Part shown: positions 1 through 6,717 of the stretch, one piece after another
How the letters are laid out: each line of letters begins with the position of its first letter
Numbering within the stretch: position 1 is the first letter of the stretch
Assembly (NCBI GenBank): GCA_016763215.1
Contig: JAESUF010000348.1
Span: forward strand, 1 to 8,607
DNA from: Flavobacteriaceae bacterium
Lineage (GTDB): Bacteria > Bacteroidota > Bacteroidia > Flavobacteriales > Flavobacteriaceae
Length of the DNA stretch: 8,607 bases
Direction of reading: 5' to 3'
Program-made: the position numbers and the translations under genes
Notes under the pieces: model-generated
Database searches by the model: none
Told to the model about the DNA's origin: nothing
What the model saw: only the letters and a program-made list of their open reading frames with translations

Positions 1-153
1 ATTTCTAAAACTGATATAGAATTAGCTGAGAATTATGATGAAGTATCAGCTAGACCTGGTTTCTTTGAGAATTATAAAGCTAAAAAGGCAAAAGTAGACT
101 CCTTAATGGAGGAATGGGAAAAGGTTGAAGAAAAGGTAACCAGTTTTTCTTAA
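1..153 (+). CDS. C-terminal end of a probable ABC-F family ATPase (partial)
   Basis: The window opens inside a reading frame that runs 50 codons to a TAA at 151-153. The peptide is acidic and helical; it contains ARPGFFENYKAKK followed by a Lys/Glu-rich stretch LMEEWEKVEEKV. A closing helix of this kind, with a Trp in an E-rich context, is how many ABC-F proteins (cytosolic tandem-ATPase proteins acting on the ribosome) end after their second nucleotide-binding domain. No Walker or signature motif lies inside the window, so the assignment rests on the tail alone. The start is upstream of the window. An unrelated coiled-coil ending is possible. Nothing connects it functionally to the next gene, which lies 100 bp downstream beyond a repeat element. 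Confidence 0.55.
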   Translation: MSKTDIELAENYDEVSARPGFFENYKAKKAKVDSLMEEWEKVEEKVTSFS

Positions 154-158
154 CGCAA

Positions 159-248
159 CTTGTTATTCTCGTGAACCAGCCTGTGGTAGGTAGGAATGGG
201 GATTCAGTTGGTATAAAAAATAGATTCTCGTTTTACGGGAATGACAAA
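159..248. repeat. Degenerate palindromic intergenic element
   Basis: The outer ends are imperfect inverted repeats: 159-177 matches the reverse complement of 230-248 at about 14 of 19 positions, with most differences being transitions. The right end also forms its own hairpin: ATTCTCG (224-230), a 5-nt loop, then CGGGAAT (236-242), with one T-G pair. The layout (ATTCyCG at one end, CGGGAATGACA at the other, a variable middle) resembles the small dispersed palindromes common between genes in many bacterial genomes. Copy number cannot be tested here. It ends 5 bp before the start codon of the next gene, so it would form most of that gene's leader if transcription starts further upstream. Confidence 0.5.
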
Positions 249-253
249 TAGGA

Positions 254-1174
254 ATGTTTAAATATTTTCAAATAAAAAACCAACAAATATTCTTACCAGA
301 ATTACAAGAAAAGAATATTCAACTCTTTATAAAAAGAGAAGACACCATCCATTCAGAAGTTTCTGGGAATAAGTTTCGAAAGCTTAAGTACAATTTTCAA
401 GAAGCAAGACGCCAACAAAAATCTACAATTCTAACATTTGGCGGAGCTTTTTCCAATCATATATTAGCAACTGCAGCTGCTGGAAAAGTTGCAGGTTTTA
501 AGACCATAGGAATTATTAGAGGCGATGAATTAGGGGTAGATATCTCTAAAACCTTAGCCACAAACTCAACATTAAAGAGAGCTCATGACCATGGGATGCG
601 TTTCGATTTTGTTTCTCGTGAACAGTATCGAAATAAAATGGGTGCTGAATTTCTAAAAAACCTTCAAGAGAACTACGGTGATTTTTATTTAACTCCTGAA
701 GGAGGAACCAATGAATTGGCCGTGAAAGGTTGTGAGGAAATTTTAACAACTGAAGACCAGCAGTTTGATTATATTTGTTCTTGTGTGGGTACAGGAGGTA
801 CAATTTCTGGAATCATTAACAGTGCTCAACCTCATCAAAAAATAGTAGGATTTCCAGCATTGAAAGGCGATTTTTTAAAAGAAGAAATAAAGCCATTTGT
901 AAGAAATCAGAAGAATTGGGAATTAATATTATCATATCATTTTAATGGGTATGGGAAGTATACCAAGGAATTAATTGAGTTTATTAATCAGTTTAAAAAA
1001 GTGACTGAGATTCCTTTAGACCCTATTTATACAGGAAAAATGATGTACGGAATTTTAGATATGGTTCGAAAAGATCGATTCCTTCCAGGGAGCAAAATTT
1101 TAGCCATACACACAGGAGGTTTACAAGGGATAGAAGGGTTTAACCAAAGATTACAAAAGAGACAAGAAGATTAA
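254..1174 (+). CDS. PLP-dependent ACC deaminase / D-cysteine desulfhydrase family enzyme
   Basis: A 306-residue cytosolic fold-type II PLP enzyme (tryptophan synthase beta superfamily). SGNKFRKLKY at 37-46 carries the presumed Schiff-base lysine K40. GGAFSNH at 63-69 is the substrate-carboxylate loop, PEGGTNE lies at 148-154, and GTGGTISG at 179-186 is the phosphate-binding loop. IHTGG at 285-289 completes the site. The length is near the family norm of roughly 300-340. Family members deaminate 1-aminocyclopropane-1-carboxylate or release H2S and pyruvate from D-cysteine. T260 and T287 sit where ACC deaminase has Glu and Leu, and the loop reads SNH rather than SNQ, so a D-cysteine desulfhydrase-like activity is more likely. 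The start is the first ATG in frame; an in-frame extension is not possible from the ATG at 241, which hits a stop. It ends 11 bp before the next gene, probably cotranscribed. Confidence 0.88.
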   Translation: MFKYFQIKNQQIFLPELQEKNIQLFIKREDTIHSEVSGNKFRKLKYNFQEARRQQKSTILTFGGAFSNHILATAAAGKVAGFKTIGIIRGDELGVDISKTLATNSTLKRAHDHGMRFDFVSREQYRNKMGAEFLKNLQENYGDFYLTPEGGTNELAVKGCEEILTTEDQQFDYICSCVGTGGTISGIINSAQPHQKIVGFPALKGDFLKEEIKPFVRNQKNWELILSYHFNGYGKYTKELIEFINQFKKVTEIPLDPIYTGKMMYGILDMVRKDRFLPGSKILAIHTGGLQGIEGFNQRLQKRQED

Positions 1175-1185
1175 AAAATAGATTC

Positions 1186-2037
1186 ATGAGATTCAGAGTA
1201 ATTTTATTGCTAGTCGGGGTTTTGTTTTTGGCAAGTTGTAGTTCTAGTAGAAGAGTAACAACAAAAAAGACAAAAAAAGTTACGATTTCAGAATCCAAAC
1301 CTAAAAAGTTTCCTTCTGTAAAGCAGGTTCAACATGTTAGAAAGTTGGAGCGCGATGACAAATCACTTAACAAGCACACGCTTCAATACATTAGAAAGTA
1401 TGCCCCATTAGCCGTACTTGAAATGCATCAGTATAAGATTCCTGCAAGTATTACATTGGCGCAAGGGATTTTAGAATCTGGAAATGGTAGAAGTGGGTTG
1501 GCATCAAAATCAAACAATCACTTCGGAATTAAATGCCATAAAGGATGGAAAGGAGAACGTGTTTATCACGATGACGATGAAAAAGGAGAGTGCTTTCGTA
1601 AATACAAGTATGTAGAAACTTCGTACAAAGATCATTCTAAATTTTTAAGTGGTAGAAGGAGGTATGAAAACCTTTTTAAACTTCGGAAAACAGATTATAA
1701 AGGGTGGGCAAAAGGGCTAAAAAAAGCGGGCTATGCAACAGATAGAAAGTATCCTAAAAAGTTGATTAAGATTATTCAAAATTATAAACTCTATGAGTTT
1801 GATAAGTTCACCAAAAAAGACTTAAAAAGAGGAAAGAGAGCTACTAAGAAGGAAAAGAGATCTAAAAACCCTATTGTTACTAAGAAGAAAAATTCCTTTA
1901 AAACCTACCAAGTAAAGAAAGGAGATACTTTGTATTCTATTTCTGTAAAGTTTAAAGTTACAGTTGCAAAACTTAAAAAACTTAATGGATTAAAAGATAA
2001 TAACTTATCTATTGGTCAGAAGCTGCAAATACAATAA
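1186..2037 (+). CDS. GH73-type glucosaminidase lipoprotein with C-terminal LysM
   Basis: A 283-residue peptidoglycan hydrolase. Residues 1-18 form a lipoprotein signal peptide with lipobox L15-A16-S17-C18, so the mature protein should be lipidated at C18 and anchored in the outer membrane, followed by a basic linker. The catalytic domain spans about 65-205: ITLAQGILESGNGRSG (89-104) carries the presumed catalytic Glu E97, and NNHFGIKCH (110-118), GECFRKY (134-140) and YATDRKYPKKL (183-193) are typical of flavobacterial GH73 endo-beta-N-acetylglucosaminidases. C117 and C136 could form a disulfide. A Lys-rich linker (206-236) leads to one LysM domain (239-282, YQVKKGDTLYSIS ... LSIGQKLQI) for glycan binding. 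It should cut GlcNAc-MurNAc bonds during wall growth or separation. The 11-bp gap to the PLP enzyme indicates one transcript; the functional link between them is unclear. Confidence 0.92.
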   Translation: MRFRVILLLVGVLFLASCSSSRRVTTKKTKKVTISESKPKKFPSVKQVQHVRKLERDDKSLNKHTLQYIRKYAPLAVLEMHQYKIPASITLAQGILESGNGRSGLASKSNNHFGIKCHKGWKGERVYHDDDEKGECFRKYKYVETSYKDHSKFLSGRRRYENLFKLRKTDYKGWAKGLKKAGYATDRKYPKKLIKIIQNYKLYEFDKFTKKDLKRGKRATKKEKRSKNPIVTKKKNSFKTYQVKKGDTLYSISVKFKVTVAKLKKLNGLKDNNLSIGQKLQIQ

Positions 2038-2074
2038 AAATCCGCGAAGACTCATAGCATATCTCCGCGAATTT
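2038..2074 (-). terminator. Convergent-junction hairpin, best on the minus strand
   Basis: Arms 2038-2050 and 2062-2074 enclose an 11-nt loop. Read on the minus strand, the 13-bp stem is continuous, with two G-U wobbles, a CGCG core and a following T-rich run (GATTTTTATT), as expected for an intrinsic terminator of the VWA gene ending at 2103. On the plus strand the same two positions become A-C mismatches, so termination of the lipoprotein gene would be weaker. The arms also show up as a direct repeat of TCCGCGAA (2041 and 2064), because CGCG is self-complementary. Confidence 0.65.
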
Positions 2075-2102
2075 ATCAACTAAGCTAACTTCCATTATCC
2101 TT

Positions 2103-3230
2103 TTACCAGGAATAATTCTTTTTCATAGCCTGTTTTTTAATGGCTTTGATCATAACACTTTCTAACTCATTCTTTTTCATGGATTGTTGTTGTTTTTTAG
2201 CTACGTAAGCTCTTCGTTTTTTGTTCAACTCATTAATTTTTATTTTTATTTCTGAACGCTTCTTTTTCTGAGTTTCAACATATTTTTTTAATTCATTATC
2301 AGATAAATTCTGTAAACTTTTTGGGAGTTTTTTACGATCAACCTTCGCATAATCGATCGTTTCCTTTTCAGATCTGTCTACCAAATCCCATCCAGAATTA
2401 TTGTACAATCGACTACTTTTGCTAACTGCTCTTTTAACAATAACCACTTCATCCAACTCTTCAGCTTTATCGTCTTGAACCGATTGGTTCGTAAATTTCA
2501 AATAACCACTTCGTCCAAAATAGATATAGGTCTTGTTTAGCTTTTTGTTTAGGATAATAATTTGACTATCATATGGAGTTACAATATGTACGATCTTTTT
2601 AGTATGGTTGATGGTCATATAATCTCCACCTCCTAATTTTGCTCCATCTTGCCACATCCCTGAGATTCCTTGATTGTAATCTCCACAGAAAATAGTGTTG
2701 ATAAAAATGTCTCTTTCTTTTGCGTCTGCAATAGCTTCTTTATAATCAATTTCCCCCTGAGTGAAAGGTTCATTTCCGGCTATAAATAGGAGACGTAAAT
2801 CATTTTTATTAGTTCCCCATTTCAATCCTTTTAAAGAAGAACTGATTACCTGTCCACAATATTCGCTTCCTCCATTGGTAGTCAAAGAAAATAATTTTTC
2901 AGAGATCTCGTCTAAATCACTACTAAAGGATAATACCTGTCTAATAAAACCATCGGCTGACTCTAATCCTGAATTCCCATACTCGTACAATGCAATTTTT
3001 AAATCAGGCTTCTGAATTCCATACTTCGCATAGGATAACTCATTGACAATATCCCATAATTGAGATTTCGCTTGATTGATTAAACCGTCCATACTATTAC
3101 TAGTGTCTAATAATAGGGCGACTTTAATTGTTTGTTTTTTCTTTTTGTCTTTTATAGGGTCGGTAGCATAAGAAGCTACTGTGAACCCTAGGAAAAGAAG
3201 TGTGATTACTTTTAACATTCGTGTTTTCAT
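2103..3230 (-). CDS. Secreted von Willebrand factor A-domain protein
   Basis: A 375-residue protein. Residues 1-22 are a Sec signal peptide (MKTRMLKV, hydrophobic core, ASYA before T23). The VWA domain runs from about 34 to 215: VALLLDTSNSM (37-47) holds the metal-binding DxSxS motif (D42, S44, S46), with candidate MIDAS threonines T117/T118 in LTTNGG. Where many VWA domains have a TDG-like motif, this protein has AGNEPF (151-156), so the third metal contact is atypical. FINTIFCGD (176-184) and DGAKLGGGDYM (195-205) follow. The tail after about 285 is Lys/Glu-rich, probably coiled coil (315-370). VWA domains bind protein partners through the metal ion; the partner and role are unknown. It is transcribed divergently from the signalling operon and shares its 251-bp control region, so joint regulation is plausible. 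Confidence 0.85.
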   Translation of the reverse strand: MKTRMLKVITLLFLGFTVASYATDPIKDKKKKQTIKVALLLDTSNSMDGLINQAKSQLWDIVNELSYAKYGIQKPDLKIALYEYGNSGLESADGFIRQVLSFSSDLDEISEKLFSLTTNGGSEYCGQVISSSLKGLKWGTNKNDLRLLFIAGNEPFTQGEIDYKEAIADAKERDIFINTIFCGDYNQGISGMWQDGAKLGGGDYMTINHTKKIVHIVTPYDSQIIILNKKLNKTYIYFGRSGYLKFTNQSVQDDKAEELDEVVIVKRAVSKSSRLYNNSGWDLVDRSEKETIDYAKVDRKKLPKSLQNLSDNELKKYVETQKKKRSEIKIKINELNKKRRAYVAKKQQQSMKKNELESVMIKAIKKQAMKKNYSW

Positions 3231-3481
3231 AATTTTGTTTTTTAGTGAATATTGAAAAGTTTGGGTTGTTACTTGATTTTTTCTGTATTTGATAAGTCAA
3301 TATTAATGCCAACTTTTTTTAAAAAAAACCTAGAATGAGTAAACAGGTCATTTTGATGAGTAAACGAGTCTGTTCATTTAGTAACCTTGATTTTTTAGGT
3401 CAATACCCAGTGTTGATAGCATGTTAGCGTTTTTTTTGTTGAGTTTTTGTCTGTATGTTTACTCAATAAAAAATTGATAGT
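3231..3481. promoter_or_regulatory. Divergent intergenic control region
   Basis: This 251-bp noncoding stretch separates the VWA gene (-) from the signalling operon (+), so it must hold both promoters unless transcripts start inside genes. Visible content: an A/T homopolymer stretch (3314-3328), three 21-bp-phased repeats (3335-3387), T-rich segments, and TATGTTTA at 3454-3461, which matches the Bacteroidota -7 consensus TAnnTTTG at seven of eight positions. A TTTG at 3435-3438 lies only 15 nt upstream of it, shorter than the usual -33/-7 spacing, so this promoter is tentative. I could not pick a convincing promoter for the VWA gene. Confidence 0.5.
3335..3387. promoter_or_regulatory. Three direct repeats with 21-bp period, candidate LytTR operator
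   Basis: ATGAGTAAAC occurs exactly at 3335-3344 and 3356-3365, and both copies are followed by GTC at the same offset. A weaker third unit keeps AGTAA in phase, so AGTAA lies at 3338, 3359 and 3380. LytTR-family regulators (AgrA, AlgR, LytR) bind 9-bp imperfect direct repeats separated by 12-13 bp, a 21-22 bp period that places sites on one DNA face. On the minus strand units 1 and 2 read GTTTACTCAT. This shares the GTT core of the published LytTR consensus but does not match it fully. The operon 95 bp downstream encodes a LytTR regulator, which makes autoregulation a reasonable inference. Confidence 0.5.
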
Positions 3482-4210
3482 ATGAAATATGAGATTAAAA
3501 TTCCAAAACCTTGTCATGAAGATTGGAACAAAATGACACCTACAGAAAAGGGTGTGTTTTGTACTAGTTGTAAAAAAGAAGTAATAGATTTTACAAAAAT
3601 GACTGAGCAACAGTTAATAAATGAAATTGAAGGAAATAACAATCTATGTGGACGATTCAAAAAGAAACAATTAAACAAAGAAATTGGAGAAGGGGATAGC
3701 GTTGCAATTTCTAAAGTAGCAGCTTCTATAGCTCTTGTTGCTATGCTTGGAAGTACCGACTCTTTATACGCACAAGGGAAGGTTTATGGAATAGAAAAAG
3801 TTCAATTAGAAAAAAAAATAATTATTTCTAAAAAGAAAGTAGAAAAAGATACTATTACGATCAGAGGTAATATTAGAGATAAAGGAGGTTCGTTGCCAGG
3901 AGTCTCAATATTCTTAAAAGAAACAGCTAAAGGTGTTGAAACAGATTTTGAAGGAAATTTTTCACTTACATTTATAGGGCAAATAACAAAAAAAGATACT
4001 CTTGTAGTCTCTTACTTAGGATATGAAACTATAGAAATTGATGTGAAATCAATAAAAAGACCTTTAAAAATAATAATGGAAGAAAGAGGTGAAATGCTAG
4101 GAGAGGTTACATTGGGGGTTGTCATTGTTGAAAAGAAGCCTAATATTTTTCAAAGAATAGGGAACCTATTTAGAAGAAAAGACAAGAATACTGTAAAAAA
4201 AAATGATTAA
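3482..4210 (+). CDS. Cys-module membrane protein with CarboxypepD_reg-like domain
   Basis: A 242-residue protein in three parts. The N-terminal module (1-65) has C11, then C27 and C30 as FCTSC, and C56 as CGRF, with conserved-looking DW, EKG and VIDFT segments. It looks like a small zinc-ribbon-type domain, a recurring N-terminus in Bacteroidota envelope proteins as I recall them. One hydrophobic segment (about 74-91, ending near SLYAQ) should cross the inner membrane, leaving the Cys module in the cytosol. A periplasmic beta-sandwich of the carboxypeptidase-regulatory-like type covers about 126-198 (GNIRDKGGSLPGVSI, DFEGNFSL, VSYLGYET), then EVTLGVVIV and a basic tail. It is the first gene of the signalling operon and overlaps the sensor gene by 8 bp (ATG at 4203, TAA at 4208-4210), suggesting translational coupling. 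A sensory or partner role is inferred from position only; metal binding is also inferred. Confidence 0.78.
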   Translation: MKYEIKIPKPCHEDWNKMTPTEKGVFCTSCKKEVIDFTKMTEQQLINEIEGNNNLCGRFKKKQLNKEIGEGDSVAISKVAASIALVAMLGSTDSLYAQGKVYGIEKVQLEKKIIISKKKVEKDTITIRGNIRDKGGSLPGVSIFLKETAKGVETDFEGNFSLTFIGQITKKDTLVVSYLGYETIEIDVKSIKRPLKIIMEERGEMLGEVTLGVVIVEKKPNIFQRIGNLFRRKDKNTVKKND

Positions 4211-5981
4211 AATTTTCAAGATATTACCGCTTCTACTTCTGTTTATTCAATTTGGGTATGCTCAAAATAAAGAAATCAGGAAAAAAATTGGGATCAAAGT
4301 TCGAGTTGTTGATAAAGGATCGAATACATCTATTAAGACAGCAGAGGTGTCAGTGCATGGAAAGATGTTTCGGTACAATGCAAACAAAAATTATTATTAT
4401 GTAGAAGCGTATGTTGGAGATGAATTAGTGGTTTCTAACCCAGGTTTTGTAGTAGTCTACCATCGTATTAAATCTGAAGAAGACATTCGAATAGAAGTAG
4501 ACGGATTTAAAAACACGAATAGAAGAAAATCAAAGTTTAAGAGGGTTGAGAAAAAAGAGAACCCAATCTCTGATATTCAAGTTCGAATCATTAATAAAGA
4601 AACAAATGAACCTTTTAAAACTGCCTATATTTATGCAAATGGTAAGACCTTTGAGTATAGTCATATCAAAAAATATTACCAGGTAAAAGCTAGAATTGGA
4701 GACAAATTAGTAGTTTCTTATGATGGGGAAGAAACGACCTCATATACCATTGAATCTGATAAAATTTCGATCTCTGTAGAGATCGTTAACAATAAACCAC
4801 TGAGCAGTGTTAGCCGAGAATATTTTCAATATGATTCGAAAAGGAGAAAAAGAAATTCAGACTCAGAAAGTTATTTTAGAAATTTGGACTCTGCTAAATT
4901 TTATAAGAGTAAAGATGTAGGGAAGAGCCTTTCTTTTATTGAGAACATTCTAAAGGAAGATTATTCAGACAGAAGAAATTCAGCAACCTATCGATTATTG
5001 GGAGATATTTATTTTGAATGGGAACAGTATGATTTAGCAATTTCTAATTACAAAAATTCATTACAGTACCTAAATAATGATAGAACAAAATTACAAGCAT
5101 CAAAGGCTGCAATACGATCTAAGAAGTTTGATGTGGCTCAAGGGTTTTTACTAACTATTACGACAAGTAAATTAGGCCTGTTTGAAAAAATTCTGACCTA
5201 TGAAAGTTTGGGAGATATCTATCTTGAAAAGAAAGAGTTTCCAAAATCCGAGACCAATTATAATAAAGCCTTAAAAATTGCAGAGGACAATAAAATTTCT
5301 TCTAAAATAACAGATTTAAATTCAAAGCTAGGGGATGTTTCTGCTGCACAAGGAAAGATTTCTATTGCAAATTCAATGTTTGACAACTCTCTAAATTTAG
5401 CGACCCAAGAAAGTCCAATTAGATCATTGGAAGAAAAAGAAAAAGTTGCTAATTTTTACAATTCAACCCAACAGTTTGATAAAGAGATTAATTTACGGAA
5501 ACAAACATTATTGCAAACAAAACAGGTAAATGACTCTCTCTTGATATTACAAGATGCTGATGATAAAGCTTCACTTGGTAGTATCTCAGGTTATCTTGAT
5601 GAAAATAATTTAAAACTATTTGGGAACCTATATAAATCAATCAATCTTCAATCCATCAATTATAAAATAGGAAGAGCCTTAGTTCAAAAGGAAGATTATA
5701 AAGAAGCCATTCCTTTTTTAAAGAAAAGTATTGAAGATGCAGAGAAAGAAAATGATTTTTCTGTCAAAAAAGATGCCACAAGAAAATTGTCTGAAGTTTA
5801 TGACAATGTTGGAGAGTATGACAAAGCGTTTAAAACCTATAAAGATTATGTAGCATTGGTAGATACCTTATACATTCGGAAGAGTCAAGAAATTGCCCAA
5901 GCTAAACGTTTATCGAAAGGGTTTATAGACTATGAAAATAGAATCCAGTTTAGAAAAAAACAAAGACTTAAACAACAGTAA
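4203..5981 (+). CDS. Periplasmic TPR sensor portion of a split histidine kinase
   Basis: This 592-residue frame starts with a signal peptide (MIKIFKILPLLLLFIQFGYAQ). Two tandem modules follow, residues 31-100 and 124-195, similar to each other (about 24 identities in the first 51 aligned positions, e.g. KTA, GK.F.Y, GD.LVVS). They look like small beta domains akin to carboxypeptidase-regulatory folds. Residues about 230-560 are alpha-helical TPRs, clearest at 262-293, 333-362, 487-516 and 527-556. The frame ends after NRIQ with ten unrelated basic residues (FRKKQRLKQQ). In flavobacterial relatives, as I recall them, a TPR sensor runs on through a membrane helix into a LytS-type kinase; here that continuation lies in the +1 frame. 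As annotated, the product would be exported with no membrane anchor. It begins inside the preceding gene. Confidence 0.82.
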   Translation: MIKIFKILPLLLLFIQFGYAQNKEIRKKIGIKVRVVDKGSNTSIKTAEVSVHGKMFRYNANKNYYYVEAYVGDELVVSNPGFVVVYHRIKSEEDIRIEVDGFKNTNRRKSKFKRVEKKENPISDIQVRIINKETNEPFKTAYIYANGKTFEYSHIKKYYQVKARIGDKLVVSYDGEETTSYTIESDKISISVEIVNNKPLSSVSREYFQYDSKRRKRNSDSESYFRNLDSAKFYKSKDVGKSLSFIENILKEDYSDRRNSATYRLLGDIYFEWEQYDLAISNYKNSLQYLNNDRTKLQASKAAIRSKKFDVAQGFLLTITTSKLGLFEKILTYESLGDIYLEKKEFPKSETNYNKALKIAEDNKISSKITDLNSKLGDVSAAQGKISIANSMFDNSLNLATQESPIRSLEEKEKVANFYNSTQQFDKEINLRKQTLLQTKQVNDSLLILQDADDKASLGSISGYLDENNLKLFGNLYKSINLQSINYKIGRALVQKEDYKEAIPFLKKSIEDAEKENDFSVKKDATRKLSEVYDNVGEYDKAFKTYKDYVALVDTLYIRKSQEIAQAKRLSKGFIDYENRIQFRKKQRLKQQ

Positions 5982-6717
5982 AGTGAGTCTTGCAATTAAA
6001 GAGCAACAACTTATTCAAGAAAAAAATAAAAATCAACAATTAATTATTTATTCGTTGGGAGCTGGGATTTTAGCCATGATTATTTTCACTTATCTATTGT
6101 TTAGAAGTAACAAGCAGCAAAAAACTGCGAATAATTTATTGGCATTAAAATCCATGCGCTCACAAATGAATCCGCATTTTATCTTCAATGCTTTGAATTC
6201 TGTGAACAGTTTTATTGCGGTAAACGATGAACGAAATGCGAACCGATACCTATCTGAATTCTCTGTTTTAATGCGTTCGGTATTGGAGAATTCGGACGAA
6301 GATTTTATTCCATTCACTAAAGAAATTGAGTTGTTAGAATTGTATGTGAAATTAGAACACAATCGGTTTAAAGACAAATTTGATTATACCATTTCGGTAG
6401 ATGAATCGATACGATTGGAAGAATTTTCGATTCCTCCTATGTTATTGCAACCCTATATAGAAAATGCAATTTGGCATGGATTGCGGTATAAAGAAGAAAA
6501 GGGAAATCTAGGGATTGTAATCAATAAGATAAATGATGAATCTATTTCTGTGGTAATTCAAGATGATGGGGTCGGAAGAAAAAGATCGAAGGAGTTGAAG
6601 ACCAAGAATCAATTGAAGCGAAAATCAAAAGGAATGAATACCATTCAAAACAGAATTGCAATTCTAAATAATATGTACCAAGGTAGAGTAGATGTTGAAG
6701 TCTCAGATCTTTTTTGA
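5932..6717 (+). CDS. LytS-type (His_kinase) histidine kinase portion, frameshifted at both ends
   Basis: This 261-residue frame holds a coiled linker (about 5-36), one transmembrane helix (38-57) and the cytosolic kinase. QMNPHFIFNALN (78-89) is the H-box with phosphoacceptor H82. QPYIENAIWHG (173-183) is the ATP-binding N-box, with N178. DDGVGR (211-216) and SKGMNTIQNRI (232-242) are glycine-type ATP-lid segments. It should phosphorylate the LytTR regulator encoded next. The ATG at 5932 is only the first Met after a TAG (5926-5928) in this frame and is probably not the natural start; the frame matches the missing continuation of the TPR sensor. The stop at 6715-6717 is premature: dropping one T from the run at 6710-6715 opens EDGTGTKVALILKRA and a TAA at 6761-6763, a normal ending for this family. 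Confidence 0.8.
   Translation: MKIESSLEKNKDLNNSKVSLAIKEQQLIQEKNKNQQLIIYSLGAGILAMIIFTYLLFRSNKQQKTANNLLALKSMRSQMNPHFIFNALNSVNSFIAVNDERNANRYLSEFSVLMRSVLENSDEDFIPFTKEIELLELYVKLEHNRFKDKFDYTISVDESIRLEEFSIPPMLLQPYIENAIWHGLRYKEEKGNLGIVINKINDESISVVIQDDGVGRKRSKELKTKNQLKRKSKGMNTIQNRIAILNNMYQGRVDVEVSDLF
5943..5963 (+). other. First frame break (sensor to kinase), next to an A7 run
   Basis: Frame 0 reads ATC CAG TTT AGA and reaches TAG-free sequence until 5981; the kinase frame reads AGT TTA GAA AAA AAC from 5947. The smooth product would be NRIQ followed by SLEKNKDL, which means reading A5947-G5948 twice. This fits loss of one AG from an ancestral CAGAGTTTAG. Alternatively, dropping one A from the A7 run (5954-5960) would also restore frame but would change SLE to FR. 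The A7-C run also resembles a slippery sequence, but an ordinary -1 slip gives the wrong frame. Confidence 0.6.
6709..6717 (+). other. Second frame break at a T6 run before the kinase C-terminus
   Basis: GAT CTT TTT TGA terminates the kinase frame. With five Ts instead of six the reading becomes DLFEDGTGTKVALILKRA, ending with TAA at 6761-6763. The DGTGTK segment is a normal part of the terminal strands of this kinase fold, so the extra T is almost certainly derived. Homopolymer miscounting in sequencing is a straightforward alternative to a real mutation. Confidence 0.75.

Noticed and set aside
546..803. Minus-strand open frame inside the PLP enzyme gene
   Set aside because: It lies antisense to a well-supported coding region and its translation has no recognisable domain.
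2041..2071. Direct repeat TCCGCGAA x2 as a regulatory operator
   Set aside because: It falls in both arms of a longer hairpin at a convergent gene end; the direct repeat follows from the self-complementary CGCG core.
3395..3610. Minus-strand open frame spanning the operon start
   Set aside because: It overlaps the conserved Cys-module coding sequence and the repeats, has a low-complexity translation, and shows no start context.
5954..5961. A-AAA-AAC-like slippery heptamer as a programmed -1 frameshift site between sensor and kinase
   Set aside because: The kinase lies in the +1 (equivalently -2) frame, so a standard -1 slip enters the wrong frame; an indel explains the junction better.
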